Origin: Streptomyces sp. sk2.1
GTDB taxonomy: Bacteria; Actinomycetota; Actinomycetes; Streptomycetales; Streptomycetaceae
Reading direction: 5' to 3'
NCBI RefSeq assembly: GCF_008120935.1
Contig: NZ_RDBO01000015.1
Span: 39,891 to 103,890, forward strand
Length of the DNA stretch: 64,000 bases
Shown here piece by piece: positions 8,417-17,483 of the stretch; the stretch's first letter is position 1; each line of letters opens with the position of its first letter. The notes under the pieces were generated by a model. It was not told where the DNA came from. It did not search any database and saw nothing but the letters and a program-made list of their open reading frames with translations. The translations under genes and the position numbers were made by a program.

Positions 8417-9181
8417 TCAGGTGCCCAGGCGCAGGGCGATCGTGTCGCCCACGGCGATGGTGCCGTCGCGGGCGGCCGTGGTGAACGGGGCGCCGTCGAC
8501 GCTCGCCTTCCAGGTGTTGGAGCCGCTGTTGGCCCTGCCGTTGAGCGCGGGACCCGGCCGATGCCGGAGGACGGGGTGACGCCCGTGACACAGCCGGACG
8601 GGGTGGCCGACCCGACCGCCGAGTCCAGCACCGCGCCGAGTGCGGTCGTGCTGCCGGTCGCGGTGAGAGTGATGGAGCACACCTTCAGGTTGCCGGTGCC
8701 GTCGTCCACGGTCAGTGCGAACTTGCTCGCGGTGCCGATGGCCGGCGACGGCTGGGCGACCCACCGCGGCGCACCGGCGGTCACGGGCGTGGGCGGCGCG
8801 GAGGTGAAGCCGCCGCCGGCCACCGCCCGCAGGCCGTCGATGGAGGCGTACGCCTGCGGTGCGGTGTCGGTGGGCAGGTACTTGAAGCCGCCGCCCGGAT
8901 TGAACTGCCGGCCGATCAGGAAGTCGACCGGGGTCTTGCCCTTGGACGTGAGGAAGTCGCCGGTCCGGGCGTTGATGCCGCAGGCGTTGAGGCCGGCCGC
9001 GGCCCAGCCGTTGGAGTCGGTGTTGACGCCGAACATGGCGTCGAAGGCATCTGTGTTGGTGATGAGCTCGTTCCTGAGGAACGTCTTGGCCTGCGTGATG
9101 TCGGGATCGGTGGCAGGGATGCCGGAGACGCACAGGGCGGCCATGGCCGCGCCGGTCATGTCGATGTCGCCGACCGCGGCC
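8417..9181 (-). pseudogene. C-terminal part of an intrinsic-factor-like secreted protein (frameshifted)
   Basis: The minus strand encodes the end of a protein with terpene-cyclase/intrinsic-factor-like helical repeats (GDIDMTGAAMAALCVSG, AFDAMFGVNTDSNGWAAAGL, GKTPVDFLIGRQ, GGGFKYLPTDTAPQAYASID). A transcobalamin-C-like (DUF4430) domain follows (LKVCSITLTATGSTTALGAV, then NTWKASVDGAPFTTAARDGT and VGDTIALRLGT). The last block is in a different frame, so a frameshift lies near 8550-8570. The upstream part of the gene is missing: the recognisable sequence stops at about 9181, where an oppositely oriented piece of a similar gene begins. Such proteins are linked in actinobacteria with ECF-type cobalt/cobalamin uptake. 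It is not expected to be functional. Confidence 0.75.
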
Positions 9182-9623
9182 CGGCTCGCGCTGCTCGCCG
9201 AATCGACCGAGCGCGACCCGCGCGACTTCGGCGGTCGGGACCTGATCGCCGCCCTCGCCGGGGACGTGTGCCCGGCCGCCGCCCCTGGCGAGGGCTGCAC
9301 CGCGAAGGGCGACATCCGCAACATCACGTACGCCGACGAGCAGGCCCGCGCCGTGCCGGCGCTGCTGCGCGCCGGCGAGACCCGGACACCGCATCGGTCG
9401 ACCGGCTGACCCAGGTGCAGCGCAAGGACGGCGGCATCACCAGCATTCTCATCCAGCCCGGTGAGCGCTGCGACGGCGACGCGGGGACCACGGGCCTGAT
9501 CGCGCTGGTTCTGCACCGGGCGGGCAGGGCGCCGTCGTCACCAAGGCCCGCGGCTACCTGGTCAGGACGCAGCTCGACAACGGTTCGTTCCCCGGCCCCA
9601 CCGCGCACCGCTCCCGGCCATGA
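9182..9623 (+). pseudogene. Internal part of an intrinsic-factor-like protein, opposite strand, frameshifted
   Basis: Starting where the minus-strand piece stops, the plus strand reads LALLAESTERDPRDFGGRDL and GCTAKGDIRNITYADEQA. In a second frame it reads SVDRLTQVQRKDGGITSILI, and in a third VTKARGYLVRTQLDNGSFPG, ending at a TGA at 9621. These are typical repeats of the same prenyltransferase/squalene-oxidase-like family, so the piece has at least two frameshifts (near 9380 and 9525). It lacks a start and signal peptide at one end and the C-terminal domain at the other. It runs directly into half of an ECF ATPase gene, which implies a deletion at that junction as well. Confidence 0.7.
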
Positions 9624-10408
9624 CCGGCCCGCGCTGCTCACCGCCCGCAGGACGACCGTCGCCCACCACGGGGTGCCGGCCGTCCGCGAGGTGGACCTCA
9701 CCCTGCACGAAGGCGAGGTGACCGCGCTGATGGGGCGCAACGGCTCCGGCAAGTCCTCCTTGCTGTGGGCCCTGCAGGGCACGGGGCCACGCAGTACCGG
9801 CACGGTCACCGTCCGGGACAGCACTGGTGGAACGGACCCGCACACCGTCTCCCCGGCACACGCCCGCCGGCTCGTCGGACTGGTGCCGCAGACCCCCGCC
9901 GACCTCCTCCACCCGGAGAGCGTGAGGCAGGAACTCGACCAGGCGGACACCGAATCCGCGACAGGACGGAGCGCCCGTGCCCTCCCGGACCGCCTTGCTC
10001 CCGGTATCGACGACGCCACCCATCCCCGTGACCTGTCCGAGGGGCAGAAACTCGCCCCGGTCCTCACCACCCGGCTCACCGCCGCCCCGAAGGCCCTGCT
10101 GCTCGACGAACCGACCCGCGGTCTCGACTACCGTGCCAAGAGCCGACTCATCGACATCATCGGCGCGTTGGCAGGCGAAGGGTGTGCGGTGGTCGTCTCC
10201 ACCCACGATGTCGAGTTCGCCGCGCGCCGCCGACCGGGTCGTCGTCGTGGCCGAGGGCGACATCGTTGCCGACGGCCCCACCGCCGACGTCGTCGTGGCC
10301 TCCCCGGTCTTCGCGCCCCAGACGGCGAAGATCCTGGCACCGCTGCTGTTCCTCACCGTCGACCAGGTCACCGCCGCGCTCCACGACCGGCAGGAGGAAC
10401 GGCCATGA
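9624..10408 (+). pseudogene. Second half of a fused ECF transporter ATPase, frameshifted
   Basis: The frame encodes one ATPase domain: Walker A GRNGSGKSSL, Q-loop region LVGLVPQTPADLL, signature DLSEGQKLAP, Walker B ALLLDEPTRGLD and switch VVSTHDVEF. Near 10228 the frame breaks, and the end continues one frame over as DRVVVVAEGDIVADGPTADV and FAPQTAKILAPLLFLTVDQV. In Streptomyces this domain usually forms the C-terminal half of a two-domain ATPase following an EcfT permease. Here the first half and the permease are gone, and no start codon with a ribosome site is visible. Its stop overlaps the S-component start (ATGA, 10405-10408), preserving the ancestral operon layout. Confidence 0.75.
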
Positions 10409-11231
10409 CACCGCCGGGCGGACAGAACGCGTCCGCCATCCGCCTCACCCCCCCCGGGCCGGCCTGGTTGTCGCGATGGCGGCCTTCCTCGGCGCCGTCG
10501 CGTTCTTCCGGCCGTTCGTCGTGGCCCAGGGAACCTTCGGCTCGAACCACGCACCGCCTCTGATCTTCGGTGTGCTCCTCGTCCTGGTGCTCTGCGTCGT
10601 CCTGTCCGAGATCGCCGAGGGCGGCATCGACTCCAGGGCACTGGCCATGCTCGGCGTGCTGTCCGCCGTCAACGCGGCCCTGCGCCCGCTCGGCGCGGGC
10701 ACCGCAGGCACCGAGACCGTCTTCTTCGTTCTCGTACTGGCCGGCCGGGTCCACGGCCCCGGCTTCACCCTGGGCTGCACCTCCCTGTTCACCTCCGCAC
10801 TCATCACCGGCGGCGTGGGGCCCTGGATGCCGTACCAGATGTTCGGCTGTGCCTTCGTGGGCATGCTCGCCGGATTCCTGCCGCGCGCGACCGGGCGGCG
10901 CGAAGTGCTGCTCCTCGCGGTCTACGGATCACTGTCCGGCTACCTCTTCGGTTTCCTCCTCAACCTCTCCTTCTGGCCCTTCTCCCTCGATCCCGACAGC
11001 TCGATCGCCCATCCGCCCGGCCTGCCGTTCACCGAGCAGTGGCACCGCTGCATCGCCTTCGACCTGGCCACCTCGCTCGGCTGGGACACCGGCCGCGCCG
11101 TCACCAACTTCGTGTGCGTCCTGCTCGCCGGCCCGGCCGTACTCACCACCTTCCGGCGGGCGGCGCGCAAGGCACGCTTCCGGGCCCCGGTGCGGTTCGT
11201 ACGACCCGCTTCACTGCCTCCGGAGCGCTGA
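10405..11231 (+). pseudogene. ECF transporter S component, poly-C frameshift near start
   Basis: From about 10457 onward the frame encodes an intact multi-span S component (AGLVVAMAAFLGAVAFFRPF, then VLLVLVLCVVLSEIAEGGID, GPWMPYQMFGCAFVGMLAGF and SLSGYLFGFLLNLSFWPFSL), the substrate-binding membrane subunit of an ECF vitamin/metal transporter. The ATG at 10405 has a good ribosome site (CAGGAGGAAC) and gives MTPPGGQNASAIRL. An 8-C tract at 10449-10456 then puts it out of frame; nine Cs would restore the frame exactly. Translation could instead begin at ATG 10476, giving 251 residues and losing part of helix one. With the ATPase and permease destroyed it is probably an orphan. A sequencing slip in the C tract cannot be excluded. 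Confidence 0.7.
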
Positions 11232-11410
11232 GTCCATGCGGTCCGTGCGGGTGCCGGAACGCCCCGGCAGGAGGCACGGGAAGAACGGGATGCCGACGAC
11301 CGGAACGGCACGGCTCGGGCAACGCCCTGGGCCGCCGTGCCGAACGGAACCATGCGGCCCGTGACTGTCGGGTGGCTGGGGGCGCGCCATTGGCGGAACA
11401 TGAGAGGTAT

Positions 11411-12601
11411 ATGGGTGCGCGGCGTTCGTGGGATCATCTTCTGGAGCCGTCATCAGGCAGTGGTCTGGTGGCGATCCCGTTCGTGCTGATCGCGACGATC
11501 ACCGTGCTGGACATCTACACCGGGCACGATGTCCAGCTGGGCCCGCTGCTGGTCATCGCGCCCGCTCTGACCGCCTCCCTTGCCGGGACACGGCTGACCG
11601 CTCTTGCCGGGGCATTGGCAGTGGCGGCCCAAGTGTTCATCGCTGTCTCCCTCGGCGGACTGACCACGCCCAACCGAATGGCGCAGATCATCGCGCTGAC
11701 CGTGCTCTCCGCCCTGGTGGTCCTCATGCGGTTCGTGCGGGAGCGGCGCGACCGGGCGCTGAGCCTGGCACGCTCTGTGGCCGAGACGGCTCAGCGGGTG
11801 CTGCTTCGGCCTCCGCCACGCCGGATCGGACCGTTGCGGGTGGCATGGCTGTACATGTCCGCGCAGGACGAGGCCGAGATCGGCGGTGATCTGTTTGCGT
11901 TCGCCCGCGGCGAGCATGCCGCGACCCGGGTGGTCATCGGGGATGTCCGGGGCAACGGGCTGGCCGCCATCGGTGAGGCCTCGCTGGTACTGGGGGCATT
12001 CCGTGAGGGGGCTCATCGGTACGCGACCCTCCCCGGGCTGGTGACCGCCCTTGAGGACAGCGTCTCCCGGAACCTGGAGGACGTGGCGGACACCGAACGC
12101 GACCCCGGCGAGCACTTCATCACCTGCCTCGTCCTGGAGATCCCCGACAACGCCCCGAAGACCGCCGAGATGATCAACTGCGGGCATCCGCCGCCGCTGC
12201 TGGTGCATGACCAGCAGGTCGCGGTCCTGCATGCCCGACAGCCACTGCCTCCGCTGGGCGTGTGCGAGCGACCGATCGAGGACGACCACACAGACCTCTT
12301 CGCCTTCGCATGCGGTGACATGCTCGTTCTTTACACCGACGGAGTCATCGAAGCCCGCTCGCCGTCCGGAGCGTTCTACCCGCTCGCCGAACGAATCGCC
12401 TCCTTTCCCGCCAACAGTCCCGACAGCCTGCTGCACCACATCCACCGCGATCTGCTCACCCACGTCGGCGGCCACCCCGCCGACGACGCAGCCCTCCTCG
12501 TCATCGAACGCACCCCGTCGCATCGGCCGCACCTCACTCCCCATCCCATTGGTCACCATCGGCGCCAGTCCAATGGACAGCCCCCGCCCCCAGGCCGCTG
12601 A
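11411..12601 (+). CDS. Membrane-anchored SpoIIE/PP2C-type serine phosphatase
   Basis: This protein of about 396 residues has three or four N-terminal hydrophobic segments (GLVAIPFVLIATITVLDIYT, LLVIAPALTASLAGTRLTAL, AGALAVAAQVFIAVSLGGL). A cytoplasmic PP2C/SpoIIE domain follows: metal-binding DEAEIGGDLFAF, VVIGDVRGNGLAAI, then GDMLVLYTDGVIEARS and HPADDAALLVIER. Such Streptomyces phosphatases usually act on anti-anti-sigma factors or other phosphoproteins. The start at ATG 11411 follows GAGAGG; the frame open to 11039 is shadow. It stands alone between an ECF remnant and an arsenite-efflux remnant, yet its own frame is uninterrupted, which suggests selection. No partner anti-sigma gene is nearby. 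Confidence 0.85.
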   Translation: MGARRSWDHLLEPSSGSGLVAIPFVLIATITVLDIYTGHDVQLGPLLVIAPALTASLAGTRLTALAGALAVAAQVFIAVSLGGLTTPNRMAQIIALTVLSALVVLMRFVRERRDRALSLARSVAETAQRVLLRPPPRRIGPLRVAWLYMSAQDEAEIGGDLFAFARGEHAATRVVIGDVRGNGLAAIGEASLVLGAFREGAHRYATLPGLVTALEDSVSRNLEDVADTERDPGEHFITCLVLEIPDNAPKTAEMINCGHPPPLLVHDQQVAVLHARQPLPPLGVCERPIEDDHTDLFAFACGDMLVLYTDGVIEARSPSGAFYPLAERIASFPANSPDSLLHHIHRDLLTHVGGHPADDAALLVIERTPSHRPHLTPHPIGHHRRQSNGQPPPPGR

Positions 12602-12669
12602 ACCCGAGAACCGGGCGACCCCGGTGCGCTGGGCATGCCGCTGCGGATGCTTCGGCGCGGGCACGGCCC

Positions 12670-13372
12670 GGACAACTCCGGAACGAAAGCCGAGGAGCGG
12701 TCGCCGGTGAAGACAACCGCTCGCCCGGCAGGCGGGTCCAGGCGGAACAGGCGGGCCACGGCCTTCCCGGCGAACGCCATCACCACGAGGAACACCGCGC
12801 GGAACAGGACGACGACGGTGACATCGCCCGGGCTGTCGCCGGTCCGGGGACCCGGGAGGCGACCACGACCAGCAGCGTGGCGGCCATCAGCGGCACCATT
12901 GCGGTGGTCGTGGCGTCGGAGACACGCCGGCCTGCCGGGCGGCGCGCGGCCCACGCCTGCAGGGCCCGCGCGAGGGCCGCGGGGTGACGATCAGTACGGC
13001 GAACGCCTCGGCGAAGGGGCCGACCTGGACGATGCCGGCAAGCTCCGGGCCAATGAACAGGTGGAGGAACCCCGGGAGCGGCAGCATCTGGGCCCCGGCA
13101 GGACTGGGGCGGCGGCCAGAAGACGGCGGCCGGTGCCACCGGCCGGTCCGGAGAAGACGATCACGTAGTCCACGCACGGGCACAGCGGTACCAGCAGGAC
13201 ACCGAGCCGCGCCACCTGGTCGGAGGGCAGGAACGAGAACATCGCGGCGACGGTCAGCGGCATGACCACGAAGTTCACCACCATCGCGGTCGACAGGAAG
13301 CGGCCGTCGCGCAGGGACCGGACCAGTTCGGCGGCCGGGACCCGGAGGAAGGCAACGAACAACGGCGCACCT
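12670..13372 (-). pseudogene. ACR3/BASS-type arsenite efflux permease remnant
   Basis: The minus strand contains successive pieces of an arsenic-resistance membrane protein. In order they are LFVAFLRVPAAELVRSLRDG and VARLGVLLVPLCPCVDYVIV (frame one), LPGFLHLFIGPELAGIVQVG and PFAEAFAVLIVTP (frame two), ARALQAWAARRPAGRRVSDA and VPLMAATLLVVVASRVPGP (frame three), and FRAVFLVVMAFAGKAVARLF (frame four). The PCVDYVIVF block is characteristic of the bile-acid-symporter-like arsenite permeases. The N-terminal half is absent, since it abuts the truncated MerR gene at about 13372, and at least three frameshifts break the rest. No function is expected. The region to 12602 adds nothing recognisable. Confidence 0.75.
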
Positions 13373-14060
13373 GCTCCGCCGAGGCGAGGGCCGGGACCGC
13401 GACGGCGAGCTCGGCGCCGGCCCGGAAGGACAGGCGGATACCGTCGGGGATCTCCTCGCGCTGCTCGGCCTTGCCGATCAGGGCCCGCCACTGCTCGGTG
13501 CGCTCGTCCATCTCGGTGTCGCCCGGCGTGCGGGCCACCGGGGCATCCCGCCACGACTCCATGACCCGGTCGAGGCGAGTCGGCGACGGCATCATCGGCA
13601 CGGGCCCGGTTGCCGGAGCGCCAGTCGTGGCACAGCCGCAGCCCGGACCACATGCCCCTGCGGCCGCCGGGCCCGACAGCTCGGCGTGGACAGCGGCCAA
13701 GTGGGCGGAGAAAGCCCGCAGCCCGGAGATCCGGCCGTCGGTCTCCATGGTCCGGTCGGTAACCAGCGGCAGCATCCGCGCCCGCACGGACGCGCACACC
13801 CCTTCCTCGCGGACGTCAAGCAGCTCGCGGATTTCCTCCAGGGCCGAGCCCAGCATCTTCGCGGAGGAGATGAAGGCCGGACGTTCCACCGCGCCCTCGC
13901 CGTACACCCGGTACCCGGACGGCGTGCGGTCGGCGGGCAGCAGACCGGCGTCCTCGTGGAAGCGCAGCGCAGTGGCCGGAACACCGGCTCGCTCGACCGG
14001 CTGGGGGATGCGGCAGGCCGTCGCACCGCCGACGGTAAACCTTCGATCCGACCCGAAGGT
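13373..14060 (-). pseudogene. MerR-family metal regulator, truncated at both ends
   Basis: The frame gives a MerR helix-turn-helix and helical region (ERAGVPATALRFHEDAGLLP, ADRTPSGYRVYGEGAVE, AKMLGSALEEIRELLDVREE) and a cysteine cluster ACGPGCGCA. A C-terminal domain then reaches EQWRALIGKAEQREEIPDG and ALASAEQ. In relatives that last block continues to CCPFF; here it stops and the frame enters the arsenite permease. The expected ATG at the start of the DNA-binding domain is replaced by TGC-CGC-ATC, and the only upstream start-like codon (TTG 14063) lies inside the operator. I infer a pseudogene created by a deletion fusing merR to the permease gene. Confidence 0.7.
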
Positions 14061-14063
14061 CAA
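14034..14063 (-). promoter_or_regulatory. MerR-type promoter/operator
   Basis: A 7-bp dyad ACCTTCG/CGAAGGT (14039-14045 and 14054-14060) with an 8-base centre lies just after a TTGACC -35 element (14063-14058, minus strand). A TTTACC-like -10 follows 18 bases downstream. This is the classic MerR layout, with the dyad between the hexamers. It faces the damaged merR gene. Confidence 0.75.
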
Positions 14064-14195
14064 GTGTCACCCCCGCCCCCTGGGCATGAGGTCCCGCGCA
14101 GGAAGAGAAGCGCCGGGGCGCGCCCGCCGGGGCCTCGTCCGCAGCACCCGTTCCCTCCCCGTGGTCTTCGAGCCCACGGCCGTACGGGAGGTGCG

Positions 14196-14455
14196 GTGAA
14201 GCCGTCGACACAGGCCCCGGCACCGCCACCCATCGCGCCCGACTTCTACCGGGAACCGGAGCGCACGTTCGGATGGCTGCAGGAGCACAGCCCGGTCCAT
14301 CCCTGGGCGTCGGCCAGAGGTAGGCCGATGTACTTGGTCTCCCGATGGGCCGACGTGCGTCAGATGTCGGCATCCCCCGCACAGTTCAGCAGCGGCCGCG
14401 GGCACGTGATCGACCAGCCCCGCGCCGTTCAGGGCATCGAGGCCGCGGTGCTGTC
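14196..14455 (+). pseudogene. Cytochrome P450 N-terminal fragment
   Basis: GTG at 14196, behind GGGAGG, opens a frame with typical P450 N-terminal sequence (FYREPERTFGWLQEHSPVHP, then YLVSRWADVRQM and SASPAQFSSGRGHV). After about 85 residues the P450 sequence ends without any I-helix, ExxR or heme-cysteine region. The same frame passes directly into membrane-transporter sequence at about 14455. Only about a fifth of a normal P450 remains, so it is non-functional. The fusion is in frame, so a chimeric polypeptide might be made until the frameshift at about 15035. Confidence 0.7.
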
Positions 14456-15528
14456 CCCCCTATCGCTGACCCTGCTCACTAGCGAGTTCCACGACGCGAA
14501 GCTCAGGGCGAGGGTACTTGCGGCCTGGGGTGGGGTGGCCGCAGCGGCGGGCGCGGCCGGTGACTTCGTGGGCGGACTCGTCACGCAGTACCTGAGCTGG
14601 CGCTGGACGATGCTCATCAACGTGCCGATCGCGCTTCTCGTCCTCGTGCCGGCCCGGGGCACGGTGGCCGGCCGGGTACGGGGCACGGCGTGGCGCACGC
14701 CGGACGTCGTGGGGGCTCTGGCTGTGACGGGGGGCCTGGTCGCCTGTGTCTACGGTGTCGAGCCGGGCCGCCGACCGGTGCTCGGCGCGGGGCCGGCGCT
14801 GCTCGCCTTCTTCGCGGTGTGGGAGCCCCGAGGAGCCCGTGAGCTGCTGCCGATCCCCGTGCTCCGCAACCGGTCCGTGTCCGTCGCGAACGTGGGGATG
14901 TCCCTCTTCGCGATGTGGTTCTTCCTCTCGCTCCATCTCCAGAACCAGCGCGGATTCGGCCCGCTCGAAACCGGCCTGGCCTTCCTCCCGCAGTACCTGG
15001 CCATCGTGGCGGGAGCGCAGCTGGGCCCGCCTGCTGCCGGCGTACGGAGCCAAGCGGATACTGGCGGTCGCGGCGCTGCTCCAGTCGGCCGGCTCCGCCT
15101 GGCTGTCCGCGGCGGGTTCGTACAGCCCGTTCCTCGTACACATCCTGCTGCCCGGTCTCCTCGTCACCCTGGCCCTCGGGCCGGTCGGCATCCCTCTGAC
15201 CATGGCGGCGACCAGTGGGGTGGCGGCGGACCGGGCCGGCACCGCCTCCGGGCTCGTCAACACCTCACGCCATCTGGGCGGTGCCATGGGGGTCGAGGCG
15301 CTTGCCGCCGTCGCGGGGCAGCAGCCCGGGGGAGTGGACCGGATCTTCCGGACCGACGCCCTGCTGCTTGCCGCCGTCGCAGTGCTCGCGCTGCTCCTGC
15401 CCAAGCCGTCCGAGCCGGGCACCGTGCCGGAGGGGCCCCGCCACCGGCGGACCGGACCGAGAGAAAGTACTCCAGTGAACCAGCCTGATGCCCTCGCACG
15501 ATTTCGGCTGACCGGACGTACGCTCTGA
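14456..15528 (+). pseudogene. MFS (DHA2-like) exporter, N-terminally truncated and frameshifted
   Basis: After the P450 piece the frame shows an MFS drug-exporter middle: VLAAWGGVAAAAGAAGDFVG, TQYLSWRWTMLINVPIALLV, VANVGMSLFAMWFFLSLHLQ, FGPLETGLAFLPQYLAIV. At about 15035 it shifts to another frame that continues YGAKRILAVAALLQSAGSAW, GLLVTLALGPVGIPLTMAAT, and AGTASGLVNTSRHLGGAMGV. The first four or so helices of a 14-helix transporter are missing and the rest is split, so this is a remnant. The second frame ends inside the SDR gene that follows, at 15528. Confidence 0.75.
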
Positions 15529-16307
15529 TCACCGGGGCGGGCCGGAACATCGGTGCTGCCATCGCGTCGGGCTACGCCCAGGCCGGCGCCGACCTCCTCC
15601 TCGCCGACCATGACAAGGAAGCGGTGGAAGACGTCGCCGAGTCCATCCGCGCCTCGACCGGACGCGCCGTGGGCACCGTGCACCGCGATGTCGGCGCCGC
15701 CGACATCGTCGACCAGGTGGCCGGCGCGGCGCAGGCACACTTCGACACGGTGGACATTCTGGTGAACGGCGCGTTGGCCTTCGGGGCCACCGGTACGCAC
15801 TGCGCCGATGTGTCGCCGGCGCAGTGGCAGGACGCGCTCGACATCGATGTGCTGGCCCCGGCGAGACTCTCGTCGCTGTTCGTCAACACGTTGGTGAAGG
15901 GCGGCCCGGGCACCATCATCAACCTCCTCTCGGGAGCCGGGTTCGCACCGGTTCCGCTGGCAGCGCCGTACAGCATGTCGAAGGCGTCCCTGTGGATGCT
16001 CACCCGGTGTTTCGCCAGGGACTGCGCCCCGCGCATCAGGGTCAACGGACTGTGCCCCGGCACCATTTCACCGGACGGAGTGGCGCGTACGGAGGAACGT
16101 CGCAAGGCGACCCCCATGGGCCGTGGCGGGCGTGCGGACGAGGTCGTCGGTGCGGCGATCCACCTGGCGTCGGAGGCGTCCGGCTACTCGACAGGAGACG
16201 TTGTCTATGTGAACGGAGGCTTCACCGGCCTCGCGGGCTGCAGCGACGAGATCATCGGCTCGGACCCCGTGGGCCGTCCGCGTACCGGGAGGCGTACGGC
16301 GGGATGA
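15475..16307 (+). pseudogene. Short-chain dehydrogenase/reductase with one frameshift
   Basis: GTG at 15475 starts an SDR reading NQPDALARFRLTGRT. A one-base loss near 15523 produces a stop. Restoring one base joins it to ALITGAGRNIGAAIASGYAQ (NAD-binding TGxxxGxG), then ILVNGALAFGATGTH, the catalytic APYSMSKASLW (YxxxK) and a normal C-terminus DVVYVNGGFTGL. The remainder is intact for about 260 residues. No usable start exists in the second frame before the cofactor loop, so the enzyme is probably lost. A single sequencing error is possible. Its stop overlaps the next gene's ATG (ATGA, 16304-16307). Confidence 0.75.
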
Positions 16308-17483
16308 CGACAGTCGTGCAAGAGACGATCGGGGAACGGATCGAACTGCTCAGGTGCCGACGAGGGCTCTCCCGGCAGACCCTTGCCTCGGTGGTCGGGC
16401 ACAGCTCCGAATGGCTGCGGCAGGTCGAGCGCAAGGGGCGGCAGGTGGACCGGCTGTCGACTCTCCTGCGGCTCGCCGACGTCCTTCAGGTGAAGGAGGT
16501 CGCGGCCTTCATGGGGGGCGCCGTGCCGGGCCGGCGGGTCGACGAGCCGACGATCGGAGCGGCGCCGGACATACAGGCGGCGCTCCTCGGCCACCGCGCG
16601 GCGGTCCGCGCGGGTGGCCACCGGCCGAGCGACATCGACCGGTTGGCCTCCGAGGCGACAGAGGCATGGACGTGCTGGCGGCAGTCCGCGCGGCGCTGGT
16701 CCGCCGTGCGAACGAACCTGCCGGGACTGCTGGAACGGGTCTGCGGACCGCACATCGACCGTGCGGACCCCGAAGCACTCCGACTGAGCGCCGAAAACAC
16801 ATCGGCTGGCCGCCACCTATCTGCACAGTTCGGGGGGACCTGTCCCTGGCGCTGCTGGCGACGGACCGGGCGCTGGCCGAAGCCAGGCTGGCCTCGGCGC
16901 CACTGACCGAGGCGGCATGCCTTCAAGGCTTCGGCGATGTTCTGCTGCGTCTTCAGGCACCGACCGAGGCCTGCGAGATGTGCGTCACGGCGGCCGACGC
17001 CCTGGAGCGGTGCGACGGTTCCCCCGCTTGCGTGACCACCGCGGCTCGCGTACGGCTGTACCTCACCGCGGCCGAGGCGGCGGCGTTCGCCCGGGACCGC
17101 CACGGCGCCGAGCGGTTGCTCGACCGGGCCGCCATGCTGGTCCAGGACGCATAGGACATGACGTCGGCGCCGGATCTGGTGCCCTCGGGGACGATGGTGC
17201 CCGCCCGGCCGGTGGACGTGGCGGTCCACCGTGTCCGGGGCGAGGTCGTGCTCGGCCGTTCGGGCAAGGCGCTGCGACTGGCCGAACACGTCGACAGTGT
17301 GGACGCGTTGGACCGTGAGGGCCGGGCGCGGTGCTCGCACTGATGCCGGCGGTCCGGGCCTCGCCCGAGGAGGTCCGGTTCAACGTCTACGCGCAGCACC
17401 TTCTCAAGCAGGCGATCGGCCAGGACAGCATCACTGTTCGCCACGATCTGTACCGTCTGGCCGAACGGGCGGGACTGCTGTGA
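16304..17483 (+). pseudogene. XRE-family regulator, multiple frameshifts
   Basis: ATG 16304 opens an XRE helix-turn-helix (IGERIELLRCRRGLSRQTLA, SSEWLRQVERKGRQVDRLST, LLRLADVLQV) of the large Streptomyces regulators with a C-terminal TPR-like half. The frame fails near 16800. A second frame carries LSLALLATDRALAEARLASA and LLRLQAPTEACEMCVTAADA to a stop at 17154. A third carries DVAVHRVRGEVVLGRSGKAL, and a fourth FNVYAQHLLKQAI and LYRLAERAGLL to the stop at 17483. Three or more lesions make it non-functional. It was coupled to the SDR gene by ATGA overlap, so the pair decayed together. Confidence 0.75.
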
